Origin: Tupaia tana
Lineage: Eukaryota; Chordata; Mammalia; Scandentia; Tupaiidae
Assembly: GCA_026018925.1 (NCBI GenBank)
Contig: JAKSZU010000029.1
Location: forward strand, 8,555,006 to 8,619,005
DNA length: 64,000 bases
Reading direction: 5' to 3'
In this document: positions 31,870 to 43,215 of the stretch, in pieces
Position numbering within the stretch: the stretch's first letter is position 1
How the letters are laid out: each line of letters opens with the position of its first letter
Notes under the pieces: model-generated
What the model was told of the DNA's origin: nothing
Seen by the model: the letters and a program-made list of their open reading frames with translations, nothing else
The model's database searches: none
Program-made: the position numbers and the translations under genes

Positions 31870-32455
31870 TTCAGAGTGACTATGATATGCACTGTGGAAA
31901 ATGAGCTGAACAAACTCCAGGATCTTCAAGATGGGAATAAGACTCTCTGGGTCAAAGATTTAAATATAAAGCCAAACTTTAAAACTACTGGTAGGAAACT
32001 CTTGAAGACATTGGAGTAGGCAACCATTTCTTAAGCACAGGCAATCATCCCAAAAATAGACAAATAGGATCACATCAAGCTAAAATCCTTCTTCACAGAA
32101 AAGAAAACAATGATTACAGTGAAAAGGCAACTATCTATGGGAACCAGCAATTAGCGTAATGGCTATGTCACTGGACTCCCACGTTGTCGACCGCGGTTCG
32201 CGTCCCAGACCCGGTGGCTTAAAACTCAAGCCGGGCGCGTGTGCGTGCATGCCCAAGATCCCAAGAGGAGAATGGAGGAGAAGGGATTGTGGCGTGACCA
32301 TCCCCCCTGGGGGATGATTTCTTGCTTTCTGTCTCTATGTCTCTCTCTGTCTGTCTGGCGAGCGCAAGCGCCCTATAGCAAAAAAAAACCTCTCCAAAAA
32401 GAAAAATAAAGACAACTATCAGAGTAGCAGAAAATATTTGCACGTTATTTCTCCA
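31870..32455 (+). mobile_element. L1 ORF2 3' fragment
   Basis: The same L1 piece as 5230-5530 (CTACTGGTAGGAAACTCTTG, then GACAAATAGGATCACATCAAGC), interrupted by the young SINE at 32139. It ends soon after TTTGCACGTTATTTCTCC. Confidence 0.72.
32139..32405 (+). mobile_element. Long young SINE in L1
   Basis: GGGAACCAGCAATTAGCGTAATGG head with intact CpGs; CAACTATC repeats on both sides as a short TSD. The paralogous L1 copies at 5490 and 39085 are empty here. Confidence 0.93.
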
Positions 32456-32459
32456 AGGA

Positions 32460-32896
32460 GATACAATTACACCCAGCACTGAAGTATTCAAGAAGAAACA
32501 GGAAGTTATTTAATGAAATAGCATGAAGCACACCAATCAATCCTTCACCCCAATGAATAAACACCTTCTACATGGACACCAGTTTTTCATACTTCAACCA
32601 GTAGATGAACAGGATGAATAAGAAACATGGTGCATAGTTAATACAATGTATGATCAAAATGTTCACTTCATTCTATTTAAGGCTATCTCTGACTCTAAGG
32701 CCATATTGGTTCAACTATTTGTTTAAATTTGCCTTTCCATATAGAAGGCATTTTGACTCAGGTAGCTGATTTTAAAAGTAGTTTTATTCATGATAAAATG
32801 TGTTGGTACACATGAGGAAAGAGAAAAAGGGAGAGTAAGATGAGACAGCCATAGAAAGAAGCACCCTTGTAAAGATTACTTTTAAGAGTTACATAT
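32460..32896. other. Shared OR 4/OR 5 flank
   Basis: Aligns with 24530-24900; no gene. Confidence 0.4.
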
Positions 32897-33065
32897 AGGG
32901 GGCCAGCAGGTGGCACGGTGGTTGAGGCACTGGACTCCCACATAACCAATTACAGACATAACCAATTATAGGTCAAGTCCCAATGGCAGCATATTTTCTT
33001 ACTTTCTCTCTCTCTCTCTCTCATAAAATTAAATAATAATAATCATAAAATTAAATAAAATATTC
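32897..33065 (+). mobile_element. Short SINE, shared with 25498
   Basis: GGGGGCCAGCAGGTGGCACGG head. It holds a small internal duplication (CATAACCAATTA twice, 32941-32970). Confidence 0.85.
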
Positions 33066-33622
33066 TTTAATAAAAAGAAAAAATTTAAAATGAGTTTCAT
33101 GTCTTTCTAAGAGGTAATGATACTTGTAAAATATTTCTAATACAAAGCTAGGAATAACATTGGGAAAGTTGAAAGATATTAAAGAAAAAAATTGGGACCA
33201 GCAGATGGCATAATGGTAATGTCTCTGGACTCCCACATAGTAGAAGGTGGTTCAAGTCCTAGATCTGGCAGCTTAAACTCATGCCAGGCACATGTGCATG
33301 TGTGCCCAAAATTCCAAGAGGAGAATGTTAGAGAACTGATTGCGGCATGACCATCTCCCCTGGGGGGTGATCTCTTGCTTTCTGTCTTTCTCTGTGTCTC
33401 CAGCGAACACATATGCCCTATACCAAAAATCTCTTTAAAAAAATTAAGATATTTTTTAATTGCTGGATATGAGAGAGTGCAGAAAGCTAAACAGAGTGTC
33501 ACTTAAATTGTATAGACATGTACTTTCACAGTTTGATCAGAGAATCACAAGTGTTGGCTCTAAGGCTTTAAACCCTGCAATCATGAGCATTACTTTAGCT
33601 CCAGGTCAATGATTTTTTTTTT
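33066..33622. other. 3' flank of OR 5, with one SINE
   Basis: 33085-33192 and 33441-33622 align with the OR 4 3' flank; probable 3' UTR of the dead gene. Confidence 0.5.
33193..33440 (+). mobile_element. Long SINE in the 3' flank of OR 5
   Basis: TGGGACCAGCAGATGGCATAATGG head, private to this cassette: OR 1, 3 and 4 are empty at the same place. Confidence 0.88.
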
Positions 33623-34552
33623 TCACAATTTCCCTCCAAAGATTATTTTCAGAGCCTTCTTTATGACTTTATTCCTCAGACTGTAGATGAAGGGGTTCAG
33701 CATGGGGTGACCACAGTGTACATCACCGAGGCTGCTGCACTAGAGTGTGAGCTGTGGGTAGCATCAGGACTAAGGTACACTCCTAGGCCTGTACAATAAA
33801 ATAAGGAGACAATGGAGAGGTGGGAGGCACAGGTGGAAAATGCTTTGTGTTTACCCTGAGCTGATGGGATTGCATGAATGGAGGAAGCTATCTTAGAGTA
33901 AGAGTAAACAATCCCAGCAAGGGGCCTGCCACCCAGCAGCACAGCTGAAAAATAGAGCACAATGTCAATAAGAAAGGGTGTGAGAGCAGGCAAGGTGGAC
34001 CACCTGATTAAGTTCACAGAAAAAGTGGGGAATTTCCAAATTTGCACAGAAGGACAGTTGCAAAACCATTAAGCTTTGTGACAAGGAACACAGGGCACTC
34101 ATGATCCAAGATGCCAGAACCAGCAACACACAGAGCCAGGGATTCATGATGACTGTGTAGTGCAGGGGGTGACAGATGGCCACACACCAGTCTTAGGACA
34201 TCACTGTCAGGAGAAAGTCATCTAACCCTGCAAAGAGTATGGAAAAGAATATCTGGGTGATGCAGCCTGCATAGGTGATGACCTTGCTCTGTGTCTGAAT
34301 GTTCACCATCATCTTTGGGATGGTGGTGGAGGTGAAACAAATCTCTACAAAGGACAGGTTGAAGAGGAAAAAGTACATGGGGGTGTGCAGGTGGGACGCT
34401 GAGATTATGACCAGAATGATGAGCAGGTTTCCACACACAGTGATCAGGTACATGGAGAAGAAAAGTCAAAATATGAGGAGCTGCAATTTTGATTTCTTTG
34501 AAAGACCCAGCGGAAGATATTCTGAATTTTGTGTATCATTCTCTGGTTTCAT
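33623..34552 (-). pseudogene. OR7-like olfactory receptor pseudogene 5
   Basis: Heavily damaged member of the same receptor group. The family start (ATG at 34550-34552, reading MKPENDTQ) is followed by an in-frame TGA at 34466-34468 inside TM1. The region normally reading [10 protein letters not shown] has become MS-stop-DWCVAIC, with TAA at 34193-34195 and the DRY arginine and tyrosine also changed. An extra base near 33975-33978 shifts the frame at the end of loop 2, and one G is missing in the run at 33704-33707 before TM7. The family stop would lie at 33623-33625. Recognisable pieces include [43 protein letters not shown] and the TM7 tail. It keeps a good splice-acceptor-like tract (CCTCTTTTCAG) before the ATG. 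Confidence 0.93.
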
Positions 34553-34754
34553 GTGGTGGAGATGACTACCTGAAAAGAGGAAAATATGACAGCTAATTTT
34601 CCATAAATGGGAATTACTTACATAGTTGAAATGCTATAGTTAATATTTTGAGGTCAAAAAGTTATTTTCTAGATTTCTGTTTGGATCTAGTTCTTTGAGG
34701 CTTCCATAGTACTGTCTCTGCTTAGAAATTCTTGGTTTTATTTTGCATTGTTTT

Positions 34755-34986
34755 GTTTTGAGAGAGAGATTTTTGCTATAGGGCACATACACTCAACAGA
34801 GAGAAAGAGAGACAGAAAGCAAGAAATTACCATAACCATGCCATAATCTCTTCATTCTCCTCTTGGAATTTGGGGCATAAATGTATACACAACTAGAGTA
34901 ATTTTTAAGCTACAAGATCTGGGACTCAAATCTCAGTCAACTACATGGGAGTTCAGCAACGTAACCTTATGCCATCTGCTGCTTCC
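34755..34986 (-). mobile_element. Long SINE, private to the OR 5 cassette
   Basis: GAGAGATTTTTGCTATAGGGC at the left, the head CCATCTGCTGCTTCC at the right. It splits the CTTAGAAATTC/CTTAGGAATCC sequence, which acts as an imperfect TSD. Confidence 0.85.
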
Positions 34987-35119
34987 AACTGCTTAGGAAT
35001 CCTTATCCCTTTTCTTTTTCCCCATAATCATGTATTCTACAATATTTTTAACTTATTTATTTATTGAAAAACAATAACATATTTATGAAGTACACTGTAA
35101 TGTTTCAATAGGCTTGTTT

Positions 35120-35360
35120 TGTTTTGTTTTTAGTTTTGCTATTGGGCACATGCTCTCCCCAGACACAGAGAGAGGAATAGTGAGAAATCACTCCCTCTCC
35201 CTGGGAGAATGGCCATGTCACAATACCGTCTGCTCTCAGGATGTTGGGCATGCATGCACACATGCCTGCCATGTTTTCTGGGTCACTGGTCTAGAACTTG
35301 ACATATGCAGTTGGCCACATGTGATCTGGCCACATTAACTACCAGACCACCAGCTGGCCC
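35120..35360 (-). mobile_element. Long old SINE, shared by OR 1-5 cassettes
   Basis: Antisense; GGGCACATGCTCTCCCCAG at the left, CCACCAGCTGGCCCA at the right; site matches 1741. Confidence 0.8.
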
Positions 35361-35396
35361 AATAATTGTAATGATATATTCATTAAAAAACAACTT

Positions 35397-35745
35397 GGGA
35401 CCAGCAGATGGCATAATGGCTACATTGCTGGACTCCCATCTAGTCAATAGTGGTTCAAGTCCCAGACCCAGAGGCTTAAACTCACACTGGGTGTGTGTGC
35501 ATGCATGCCCAAGATCCCAAGAGGAAAATGGAGGAGAAGGGACTGTGGTGTGGCCATTCCCCCCTGGAGGGTGATTTCTCGCTTTCTCTCTCTCTGTCCC
35601 TGTCTTTCTGGCGACTGCACACTCCCTTTAGCAAAAACCTCTCAAAAAAAAAAAAAAAATAAAAAAAAATAAACCCAAAAAACAAAAAACAAAAACAAAA
35701 CAAAACAAAAAAAAAAAAAAAAAACAAAGGAAGAAAGAAAGAAAA
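35397..35745 (+). mobile_element. Long SINE with very long A-rich tail
   Basis: GGGACCAGCAGATGGCATAATGG head; the tail at 35640-35745 is about 100 bases of A with C and T interruptions. Flanked by AAAACAACT on both sides. Confidence 0.9.
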
Positions 35746-35906
35746 CAACTCTGTTGTCTACTTCTATGACTTTTACTTCTTCAGATACCTTAGCTTGGTG
35801 GAATCACACAGTATTTTATCACAAAAATCTTTCATGGGTAAAATTAAATCTCCCCTAATTTGTATCTCTTGATACAGTCAGATATCTGTATTATAAGAGT
35901 CAAATT
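35746..35906 (-). mobile_element. Old L1 3' end, antisense, shared cassette segment
   Basis: CTACTTCTATGACTTTTACTTC text, matching 2040-2200. Confidence 0.6.
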
Positions 35907-36155
35907 TGGAAGTCTAGCAAAGTGTCATAAGGGTTAAGGTGCTGGACTCCTACAAGGTCAACTGTGGTTTGAGTCCTGAACTCCATGACTTAAAAATCAC
36001 ATCACATGAGTTTGTGTTCAGGGCCAAAACCTAAGAATAAAATGGAGAAGGGATTGCGGCATGGCCATTCCCACTGGGAGGTGATTTCTTACTTTCATTC
36101 TTTCCATCTATCTACCTCTCTCACCCATGATAAAAAGAAAAAAAAAAAAAAAAAC
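35907..36155 (+). mobile_element. Long old SINE, shared insertion site
   Basis: GGAAGTCTAGCAAAGTGTCATAAG head; A-rich end at 36136-36155. Site matches 2203. Confidence 0.75.
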
Positions 36156-36950
36156 AGATTTATATCTACTACTGAAGAAGAATTTTTCTAAGTTGATAAA
36201 AATTTGGGAGGGTGGGTATGTATACAATATGACTGACTATTATGTTTGATAGCACAAAATCCATTAACTTTTCACATTCACTAAATATATATCTATATCT
36301 ATCAATACAAAAAAATCCCATGGCATTCTGGAAATTTTATTTTACAACTTCAATTTATTATTTTTTTAAAAGTCAAAAGAATAAAAAAATACTCAGAACC
36401 CAGAACATAAAAACAAAAATCTGGTATGATTTGCAATAAAGTAAAATGCTAAGTCACTCAAACCTATTTAACTTCACCAGTAAGAAAACAGATCTAAGTT
36501 AAAACTCTTTTGATATTCTCATTTTGACCTTTGAATAACTTTCTTATGTGAAAGCCCAATGTGAAAGAAGAAACTGTGAAATGTTTTCTCATGAACTACT
36601 GTTGCAAGGAAAGAATTGCAAGCACTCCATTCTTCTGGATCCTTCAAAACATACAGAAATACAAATACCCTCATTCCAAAAATTCCTTAACAGACCCGAA
36701 AGTCACTGCATATCTCATCACAACTCTGATTCTACTTTTCCTACTTTTTGAACTACAAATTACTGTGCACAGTTCTAATTTGACTTAAATCATTTTATTT
36801 CTCCCATTCTTTTTTCACCCTTTCAATTGGATGTCAATTCCCATTACTAAATTGTTCACAATGATGACTGCATTGTTAAGACTGCCAGGCACATAGATTG
36901 TTCACATATTAAATAAATCAATACTAAATAACTTGGTCAGTCAAATATCT
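36156..36950. other. Cassette intron core, OR 5 copy
   Basis: Aligns with 2480-3210; an empty site for the OR 2 SINE lies near 36650. No gene. Confidence 0.6.
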
Positions 36951-37425
36951 AATGCACTAATCTCTGTGCTCTTGCTAGGCTGGTTTGGCTCTCAGATGAT
37001 CTCAGGTAGATGTTCTTGGCATCCATTCTCTCTGAACCATTCCTGCAGTACATATTGGGCTCTCAGACTCACCTGTATGGGCTCTCAGAGAGGACAGTCT
37101 TCTTGTGGAAGTGTAACCTTCCCCCTTGGATGGTTGATGATGGGAACTGAAGCTCTGTCCCCAGACTAGACACAATGAAAGAATTAAGCATGGTCCCCTC
37201 TCCAGATTTAAGATTCCAAAAACATCAACTATGTCTTGTCCAGCCCAAGGCTGTACACCTTGTGGGACAATGACATATAAAATACTTGCAACTATTTTTA
37301 TCCACTCATTGGGAACATTTCCTTCTTATAACTGTAACCTCTTAGTATCTGATTTCCCTCGTGGACACTGGTGTGGAAAGAAAGGACAATTTTCCTGCTG
37401 ATTTGCTTAGTTCTCGAGAGACCAA
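36950..37425 (-). promoter_or_regulatory. Conserved upstream block of OR 5: candidate 5' exon and promoter
   Basis: The donor CCATACAG then GTGAGTCTG has its last exon base at 37073, 2.5 kb upstream of pseudogene 5. It carries TCTCGAGAGA at 37412-37421. The TAATGAG site has become CAATGAG. The splice signals are still intact although the coding exon is dead. Confidence 0.52.
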
Positions 37426-37529
37426 GTTGAAAGTGTGAGGAATCCAGCCTTTATTACACGTTCTCTGTGAACTCTCCTTTCTCCAAAGGTCATTAGCATG
37501 TTTCACCAACTGTAAGTTCAATTTAAGTA

Positions 37530-37645
37530 TCATAGACCAGTTTATGTCATGGAGGTTAAGGTGCGCTATCCCACATGACTTATTACACGATTCAAGTCCT
37601 GGACCCAGTGCCTTGAAAACATAAACAAAAACAAAAACAAAAAAT
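37530..37645 (+). mobile_element. Truncated SINE at shared site
   Basis: ATAGACCAGTTTATGTCATGGAGG head, cut off after GTGCCTTGAAAA by an (AAAAAC)n tail. Site matches 4062. Confidence 0.65.
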
Positions 37646-38162
37646 TTATTGTCACATATTGCATGTGTATGTGTTTTTTTTATTATTTTATTTTATTTAT
37701 TTTTAAAATTTTTATATACTATCACATTATTTAGCTTACAAAGTGAACATTTCAATATGTGAACATTTCTCCCCAGTCCAGTTGACCAAAATATCTTCAA
37801 CTGATAACACCACCTCCCCATCCCATCAATGTATATCTTGAAAAATATTGTAGACTATAGAAACATATAATAATTGAATGTAAATAACAAAATATAATTT
37901 TTTAAATTCTTTTCAGTCTAACTGAGGAACTTGTTCTTACTAAGTCCCTTCAATTTCAAAAGCACAGTGTGGTGGATAACAGTTGTTGATATCTCCAGAA
38001 TTGATAGTATTGCCTTTTCAATATAAGAGAGAATGGTATTCACATGATACAACACCGTGTGTAGTTCTACAATCCTTGGCTTCATGATGTTTGTGATGAA
38101 GCATTTGGGAGTGTTATGCTCATACCATGCATTAAGAATTGTCATTTTTTTTTAAAAAAAAA
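37646..38162. other. Antisense L1 tail and shared flank
   Basis: 37680-37850 is an antisense L1 3' end (CTCCCCAGTCCAGTTGACC). 37850-38150 aligns with 13800-14120. No gene. Confidence 0.5.
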
Positions 38163-38412
38163 AGGACCAGCAGTTAGCTATGTCATGGGACTCCCATGTA
38201 GTCAACCATGGTTCAAGTCCTGGACCCGGTGGCTTAAACTCATGCCGGGCGCGTGTGTGTGTGTGCCCAAAATCTCAAGAGGAGAATGGAGAAGGAATTG
38301 CGGTGTAGCCATCTCCCATGTGGGGGGTGATTGCTCGCTTTCTATCTCTCTGTCTCTCTCTGTCATCCTGGCGAGTGCATGCACCCTATACAAAAGTCTC
38401 TCTCTCAAAAAA
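38163..38412 (+). mobile_element. Long young SINE beside an older SINE
   Basis: The head is shortened (GGACCAGCAGTTAGCTATGTC). TSD AATTGTCATTT repeats at about 38137 and 38417; the OR 2 cassette is empty here (14110-14122). Confidence 0.92.
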
Positions 38413-38429
38413 ATATAATTGTCATTTAT

Positions 38430-38680
38430 GGGGTCAGTAGGTGGTATGGTGGTTAGGGCACTGGACTACTACATGATCGACTGTGGCTCAAGTCCTAAAG
38501 TTGGTGGCTTTGAAATCACACATGGTGTGTATGTGTGTGTGTCCAAAATCCCAAGAGGAGAAGGAATTGCAGCTTGGCCAGCCTCCCTGGGATGATATCT
38601 CACTTGCCCTCTTTCTGTGTCTCTCTGTCTCTCACTCTCCTGTGAGTTCAGGCAATCTATCACAAAAATCTTTTAAAAAT
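38430..38680 (+). mobile_element. Long old SINE, shared with 14123
   Basis: GGGGTCAGTAGGTGGTATGG head; CTATCACAAAAATCTTTTAA end as in the OR 2 copy. Confidence 0.8.
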
Positions 38681-38779
38681 TTTTAATTTAGTCTTTCATT
38701 TATGTAACATTGGGTAATTTCAAAAGATTTATTTATGTAGACCTCTTTATATGCAACAGACTGAAGTTAGAAACTTACT

Positions 38780-38960
38780 GAAATTAGAAAAAAGTAATAA
38801 AAGAAAAAACTAAAAACAATAAAAACAAAAGAACATTTAATAGACACAAGAATGGAAAGTTGTTGTGTGTAGTAATATCTTTGAATTGCTTGAGTTGCAA
38901 TGCATTTATGTTTTTTACCCACATTGTATGCTGTGAAAACATACAATGACTACATGTAAA
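38780..38960 (+). mobile_element. L1 3' end
   Basis: CATTTAATAGACACAAGAATGG, then TGTATGCTGTGAAAACATAC, typical of the local L1 tail. Confidence 0.6.
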
Positions 38961-39004
38961 TAAAATAAAATAAAATAAAATAAAATAAAATAAAATAAAA
39001 TAAA
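38957..39004 (+). repeat. (AAAAT)n microsatellite
   Basis: About nine AAAAT units formed from the L1 tail. Confidence 0.92.
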
Positions 39005-40170
39005 AATAATGGCAAAAATAGACACGTAGGATTATATCAAGCTAAAAAGCTTCTTCACAGCCAAGAAAACAATTATTACAGTGAAAAGACAACTCTCAGA
39101 GTGGGAGAAGATATTTGCACATTATTTCCCAGTAAAAGAATTGATATCCAGGATACAAAGGGAACTCAACAGCTCAGCCTTTAAAAATGAATAATCCAAT
39201 TAAAAATGGGCAAACAGGGTCAGCAGGTCACATGGTGGTTAAGACACTCGACTTCCACATGACTGATAGCAATTCAAGCCCAGACCTGGAAGCTTGCTTT
39301 CTCACTCTCCCTCTCTCTGTCTCTGTCTCTCTCTGGTCAAATTGAAGAATAACAACAAATAAAATTAAATAAATAATTCTAAAAATAATGGGAAAATGAG
39401 CTGAATAGACAACTCTCCACGCAAGACTCACAAATGCATATGGAAAAAATGCATATGGAAAAAATGTTCAAAATCTCTTTGTCGTGAGGGAAATGCAAAT
39501 TAGAACATGACGAGATACCATTTAACTCCAGTTAGAATGGCTAAGGTCAAAAACAGTAAAGAACAACAAGTGCTGGCAAGGTTATGGTGAAAAGGAAACC
39601 CTCTTACTTTGTTCTTGAGAATGTACATTTGTATAACCTCTGTTTAAAACAATATATAGGTTCCTCAAAAGCCTACAGATAAAATTATCATATGACTTAG
39701 TAATTCCATGCCTTGGTATTTACTCAAAGGATAGGAAAACACTCAGAAAGAAATACACTTGCACATCCATGTTTATTGTAGCTTTATTCACAATTATTAA
39801 AATATGGAATCAACTTAAGTATACAAAAGCTGATGATAGGTTTGAGAAGTGGTGACACATGTATGCTATGAAATATTACTCAGCCATAAGAAACAAGGAA
39901 CCTACTACTGTTTAATTCCAAGTGGATGAATACAGAGGCCTTAACATTAACCAAAGAGAGCCAGACTTTGAAAGAGACACACTGCATATCCCCACTTGAT
40001 ATGTACTTAATGTCTGCATTCTATGGCAGAAATAGAAAGATCCAAAGATCAGATAATAGAGAGGATAAGTGTAGATACCAGAAATTGTAAGAGAGGGAAG
40101 TAGGTGGTTGAAAGTGGGTGGAAGGAGAAAAGGGAAGAAATGATTTACAGTCTAAAGACTGAAAATATCT
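39005..40170 (+). mobile_element. L1 ORF2 3' region and 3' UTR, uninterrupted paralogue
   Basis: Runs from GACACGTAGGATTATATCAAGC through ORF2-type text to TTAACATTAACCAAAGAG and the GTGTAGATACCAG 3' UTR. It shows what the L1 at 5230-9075 looked like before the HAL1-like insertion. A short SINE interrupts it at 39217. Confidence 0.78.
39217..39390 (+). mobile_element. Short SINE inside L1
   Basis: GGGTCAGCAGGTCACATGGTGG head; same L1 position as 5618. Confidence 0.86.
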
Positions 40171-40179
40171 GTTTTTTAA

Positions 40180-40494
40180 AAAGAACTAAATTTTTATCAA
40201 AAAAATACTTTTGACCAGTTATAAAGCACACTATATGCCAAAGTCCACATTATCAACAAGAACAGTTAAGATCCTAGCATATGATTGAATAATGGACCCA
40301 AAAGTGAAAAACTGTGGTCTCAAATACTTTTCTCCCTCAAAGGATTTAAATGGTTTTACTTTGTAAGCACAGTTTTTTTGTTTTTTTTTTTTTTCCAGAA
40401 AGAAGTACAACTCAGAACTTTGCTTCAGTAAAACAAAATAAATATTATTCACTATGATCTATGCCATTTGAGAAGAAATAATTCCTATCAAGCT
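40180..40494. other. OR 6 downstream flank
   Basis: Aligns with 9120-9420 of the OR 2 cassette; no gene. Confidence 0.5.
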
Positions 40495-40965
40495 TACAGT
40501 GTCCCATGAGATAAATGAGAATAGACTCTATGGAATACTATTAAGCCATAAAAAAACAACAAAACCTTGACTTTTGACAGAAAGTGGAAGAATATGGAAG
40601 ATTTACTGCTTTGTGAAGCAAGCCAGGCTATGAAGGAGAGACACTGTATGTCTCCACTTAATATATACCAAGTGTCCACACTCTATGACGGAAAGTGCTT
40701 GACTAAAGGATATAGAAACACAGTAAATGGATGTAAATACCAAATATAGTGTGTGTGAAAGAGTAGGGTCTGAGGAAGGACATTTAGAAGAAAAATAGAG
40801 AAGCAAAGCATTAATGGGACAAAGAAATATGGTGTTATCTGTTGAAGATATTTTATAGTTTTATCAACTGGACTAGGGAGAAATGTTCACCTGTTGAAAT
40901 ATTCACTTCGTAAGCTAAATAATGTGATTAAATGCATAAAAGAAAATGAAATTTTAAAAATGTAA
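40495..40965 (+). mobile_element. L1 3' end, private to the OR 6 flank
   Basis: ATGGAATACTATTAAGCCAT, GGAAGATTTACTGCTTTGTG and CACTTCGTAAGCTAAATAATG mark the L1 end. The OR 2 flank lacks it, so it inserted after their split. Confidence 0.7.
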
Positions 40966-40984
40966 ATTTTTTTAAAAAAATAAA

Positions 40985-41245
40985 AAGTAGAAATAATTTT
41001 GATGTGAGATTGGAAAAGACTTTGATAACGTGGGAAAATGACAAAGGGGAAAGGTGTTGAATATCAGAGAGAGCAGAAATCTGAATTTAAAGGCTTACTA
41101 AAATTCTAAGTTCAAATATTTCAAGGATATTGAAACCGAAGAAATGGAAACTCCAGGCACTCATAGGAGGACCAACTTCAACTAGCTCGTAGGCATTGAG
41201 GCTGGGAAACAGGGAAGCGTATTCTGTCCCAGAAAATTGGTCATT
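40985..41245. other. 3' flank of OR 6
   Basis: Aligns with 9450-9713 of OR 2; probable 3' UTR. Confidence 0.5.
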
Positions 41246-42175
41246 TTATAGCTTCCCCCCAAATAATCTTTGCAGGGTCTTCTTTATGTCTTTATTCCTC
41301 AGACTGTAGATGAAGGGGTTCGGCATGAGTGTGACCACAGTGTACATCACTAAAGCTCTTGCACTTGAGCATGAGCTGTGAGTAGCAGCAGAGCTAAGGT
41401 ACACACCCATGCCTGTGCAATAAAATAAGGAGACGACTGAAAGGTGAGAGGCACAGGAGGAAAATGTTTTGTGCTTCCCCTGAGACGATGGGATTGCACT
41501 AATAGAGGAAACTATCTTAAAGTATGAATAAATGATCCCAGAAAGAGGACCACCACTGAACAGCACAGATGTCAAATACATTACCATGTCATTAATAAAG
41601 GCATCAGAGCAGGCAAAATGAAACAGCTTACTGAGATCACAGTAGAAGTGGGGGACCTCCACACGAGTACAGAAGGACAGCCGTAATGCCATTAGGCTAT
41701 GTAATAATGCATGCAGGGCAGCTATGATCCAAGATGCCAGAGCCAGTTGTCCACAGAACCAGGGGTTCATGATGACAGAGTAGTGCAGGGGTTGACAGAT
41801 GGTCATGTATCAGTCATAGGCCATCACCGCCAGGAGGAAGTCATCCAAAACTATAAAGAAAGGGGAAAAGTACACCTGGGTGATGCAGCCTGCATAGGTG
41901 ATGACCTTGATCTGTGTCTGGATGTTCACCAGCATCTTTGGAATGGTGATGGAAGTAAGACCGGTGTCAGCAAGGGACAGGTTGGAGAGGAAGAAGTACA
42001 TGGGGGTGTGCAGGTGGGGGTCTGAAATGGTGGCCAGGATAATGAGCTTGTTTCCACACACAGTGATCAGGTACACGGACAGGAAGAGTCCAAATATGAG
42101 GGGCTGCATTTCTGGTTCCTCTGAAAATCCCAGAAGAGGAAATTCTAAAATTTTTGTATCATTCATTGGTTCTAT
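41246..42175 (-). pseudogene. OR7-like receptor with one in-frame stop at the DRY arginine (OR 6)
   Basis: Full-length receptor frame (about 309 codons) with no frameshift and one internal stop: TGA at 41810-41812 stands exactly where the arginine of MAYDRY should be. Upstream the frame reads [20 protein letters not shown] and [11 protein letters not shown]; downstream it reads [45 protein letters not shown] and the normal GGKL-stop at 41246. The usual initiator ATG is ATA (42173-42175); the next in-frame Met is three codons later (42166), and an in-frame upstream ATG exists at 42229. The splice-acceptor CAG found before OR 2-5 is also altered here (TTTCCTGG). Probably a pseudogene of modest age. 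Stop readthrough is conceivable but there is no evidence for it in the sequence. Confidence 0.9.
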
Positions 42176-42429
42176 GTGGTGGCCATGACTACCAGGAAAT
42201 ACAAAACATAATATGTTTACTTTAGACACAGCTGGGCTTTGCTGATGTAGCTGTAATGCTGAAATGTATTTCTAGGGAAGAAATTCATTTTTATATTTTA
42301 CCTGGAATCTATAGTTTACTGGTCCTTAAGACATAACTAGAAACATTGCTCATTAGCAATTTGTGTCCTACTCTCAGCCTTTTCCCCAAAATATTATCTA
42401 TTTTACAATTGTATTAAGAAGGTCACTTT

Positions 42430-42735
42430 TGGGACCAGCAGATGGCTGATTTACCTTGTTGGACTCTCACATAGTCATCCACAGTTTGAGTCCCAGACTC
42501 AGTGACTTAAAATTCATGCCAGGAACATGTGCTTGCATGCCCAAAATCCTGGGAGAATGGAGGAGAAGAGATTGCAGCATGGCCATCCCCCTAGGGAGTG
42601 GTTTCTCACTTTCTGTCTCTCTGTCTCTCTGTCTCTCTGTGTCTCTCCAGCAAGTACACATGCCCTTTAGCAAAAATCTCCCTCTAAAAATAAGAATAGT
42701 AATAATTAATAAAATTAACTAAACAATTCTTTAAA

Positions 42736-42768
<33 letters not shown>
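42430..42768 (+). mobile_element. Long SINE with composite tail
   Basis: GGGACCAGCAGATGGCTGATT head; the tail AATAGTAATAATTAAT ends in a (CA)n run at 42737-42766. Confidence 0.85.
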
Positions 42769-42769
<1 letters not shown>

Positions 42770-42884
42770 TTTAAAAAAAGAAGAATTTCCAGTGTGTAAG
42801 CTTCTGATGAACAAATAAAGCAGGGCAGTTTAGGGTAGAACAGAACTACAGCCAATTTGAAATTTTAAAAATTCTCTAATATTA

Positions 42885-43215
42885 AATCTTCCATTAGCAA
42901 GCCAGAATATGAAACACATTATATGTCCCAGTTTAATATATACCAAATGTCTGCACTCAATAGCAAAAACTGAAAGATTATAAGGTATAGTAGCAAAGGA
43001 GGCCAACTGTAGATACTAGAGACAGTATAGAAGGGGATAGGTAACAGGGTGGGAGGGAGGGGGGAGGAAATAAAACAGCACATTTAATAGACACAAAAAT
43101 AAAAACATATATGGTAATGTCTTTGACTGACTAATATCCACTGTGTTCCTGATGGGGAAAAAGCATGTTATACACTGTAAAAGTGATTAAATTTGCATTT
43201 AGTAAATCAATTTCT
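42885..43215 (+). mobile_element. L1 3' end
   Basis: AATATATACCAAATGTCTGC, GTAGATACTAGAGACAGTAT, then CTGATGGGGAAAAAGCATG to the end. Confidence 0.7.
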
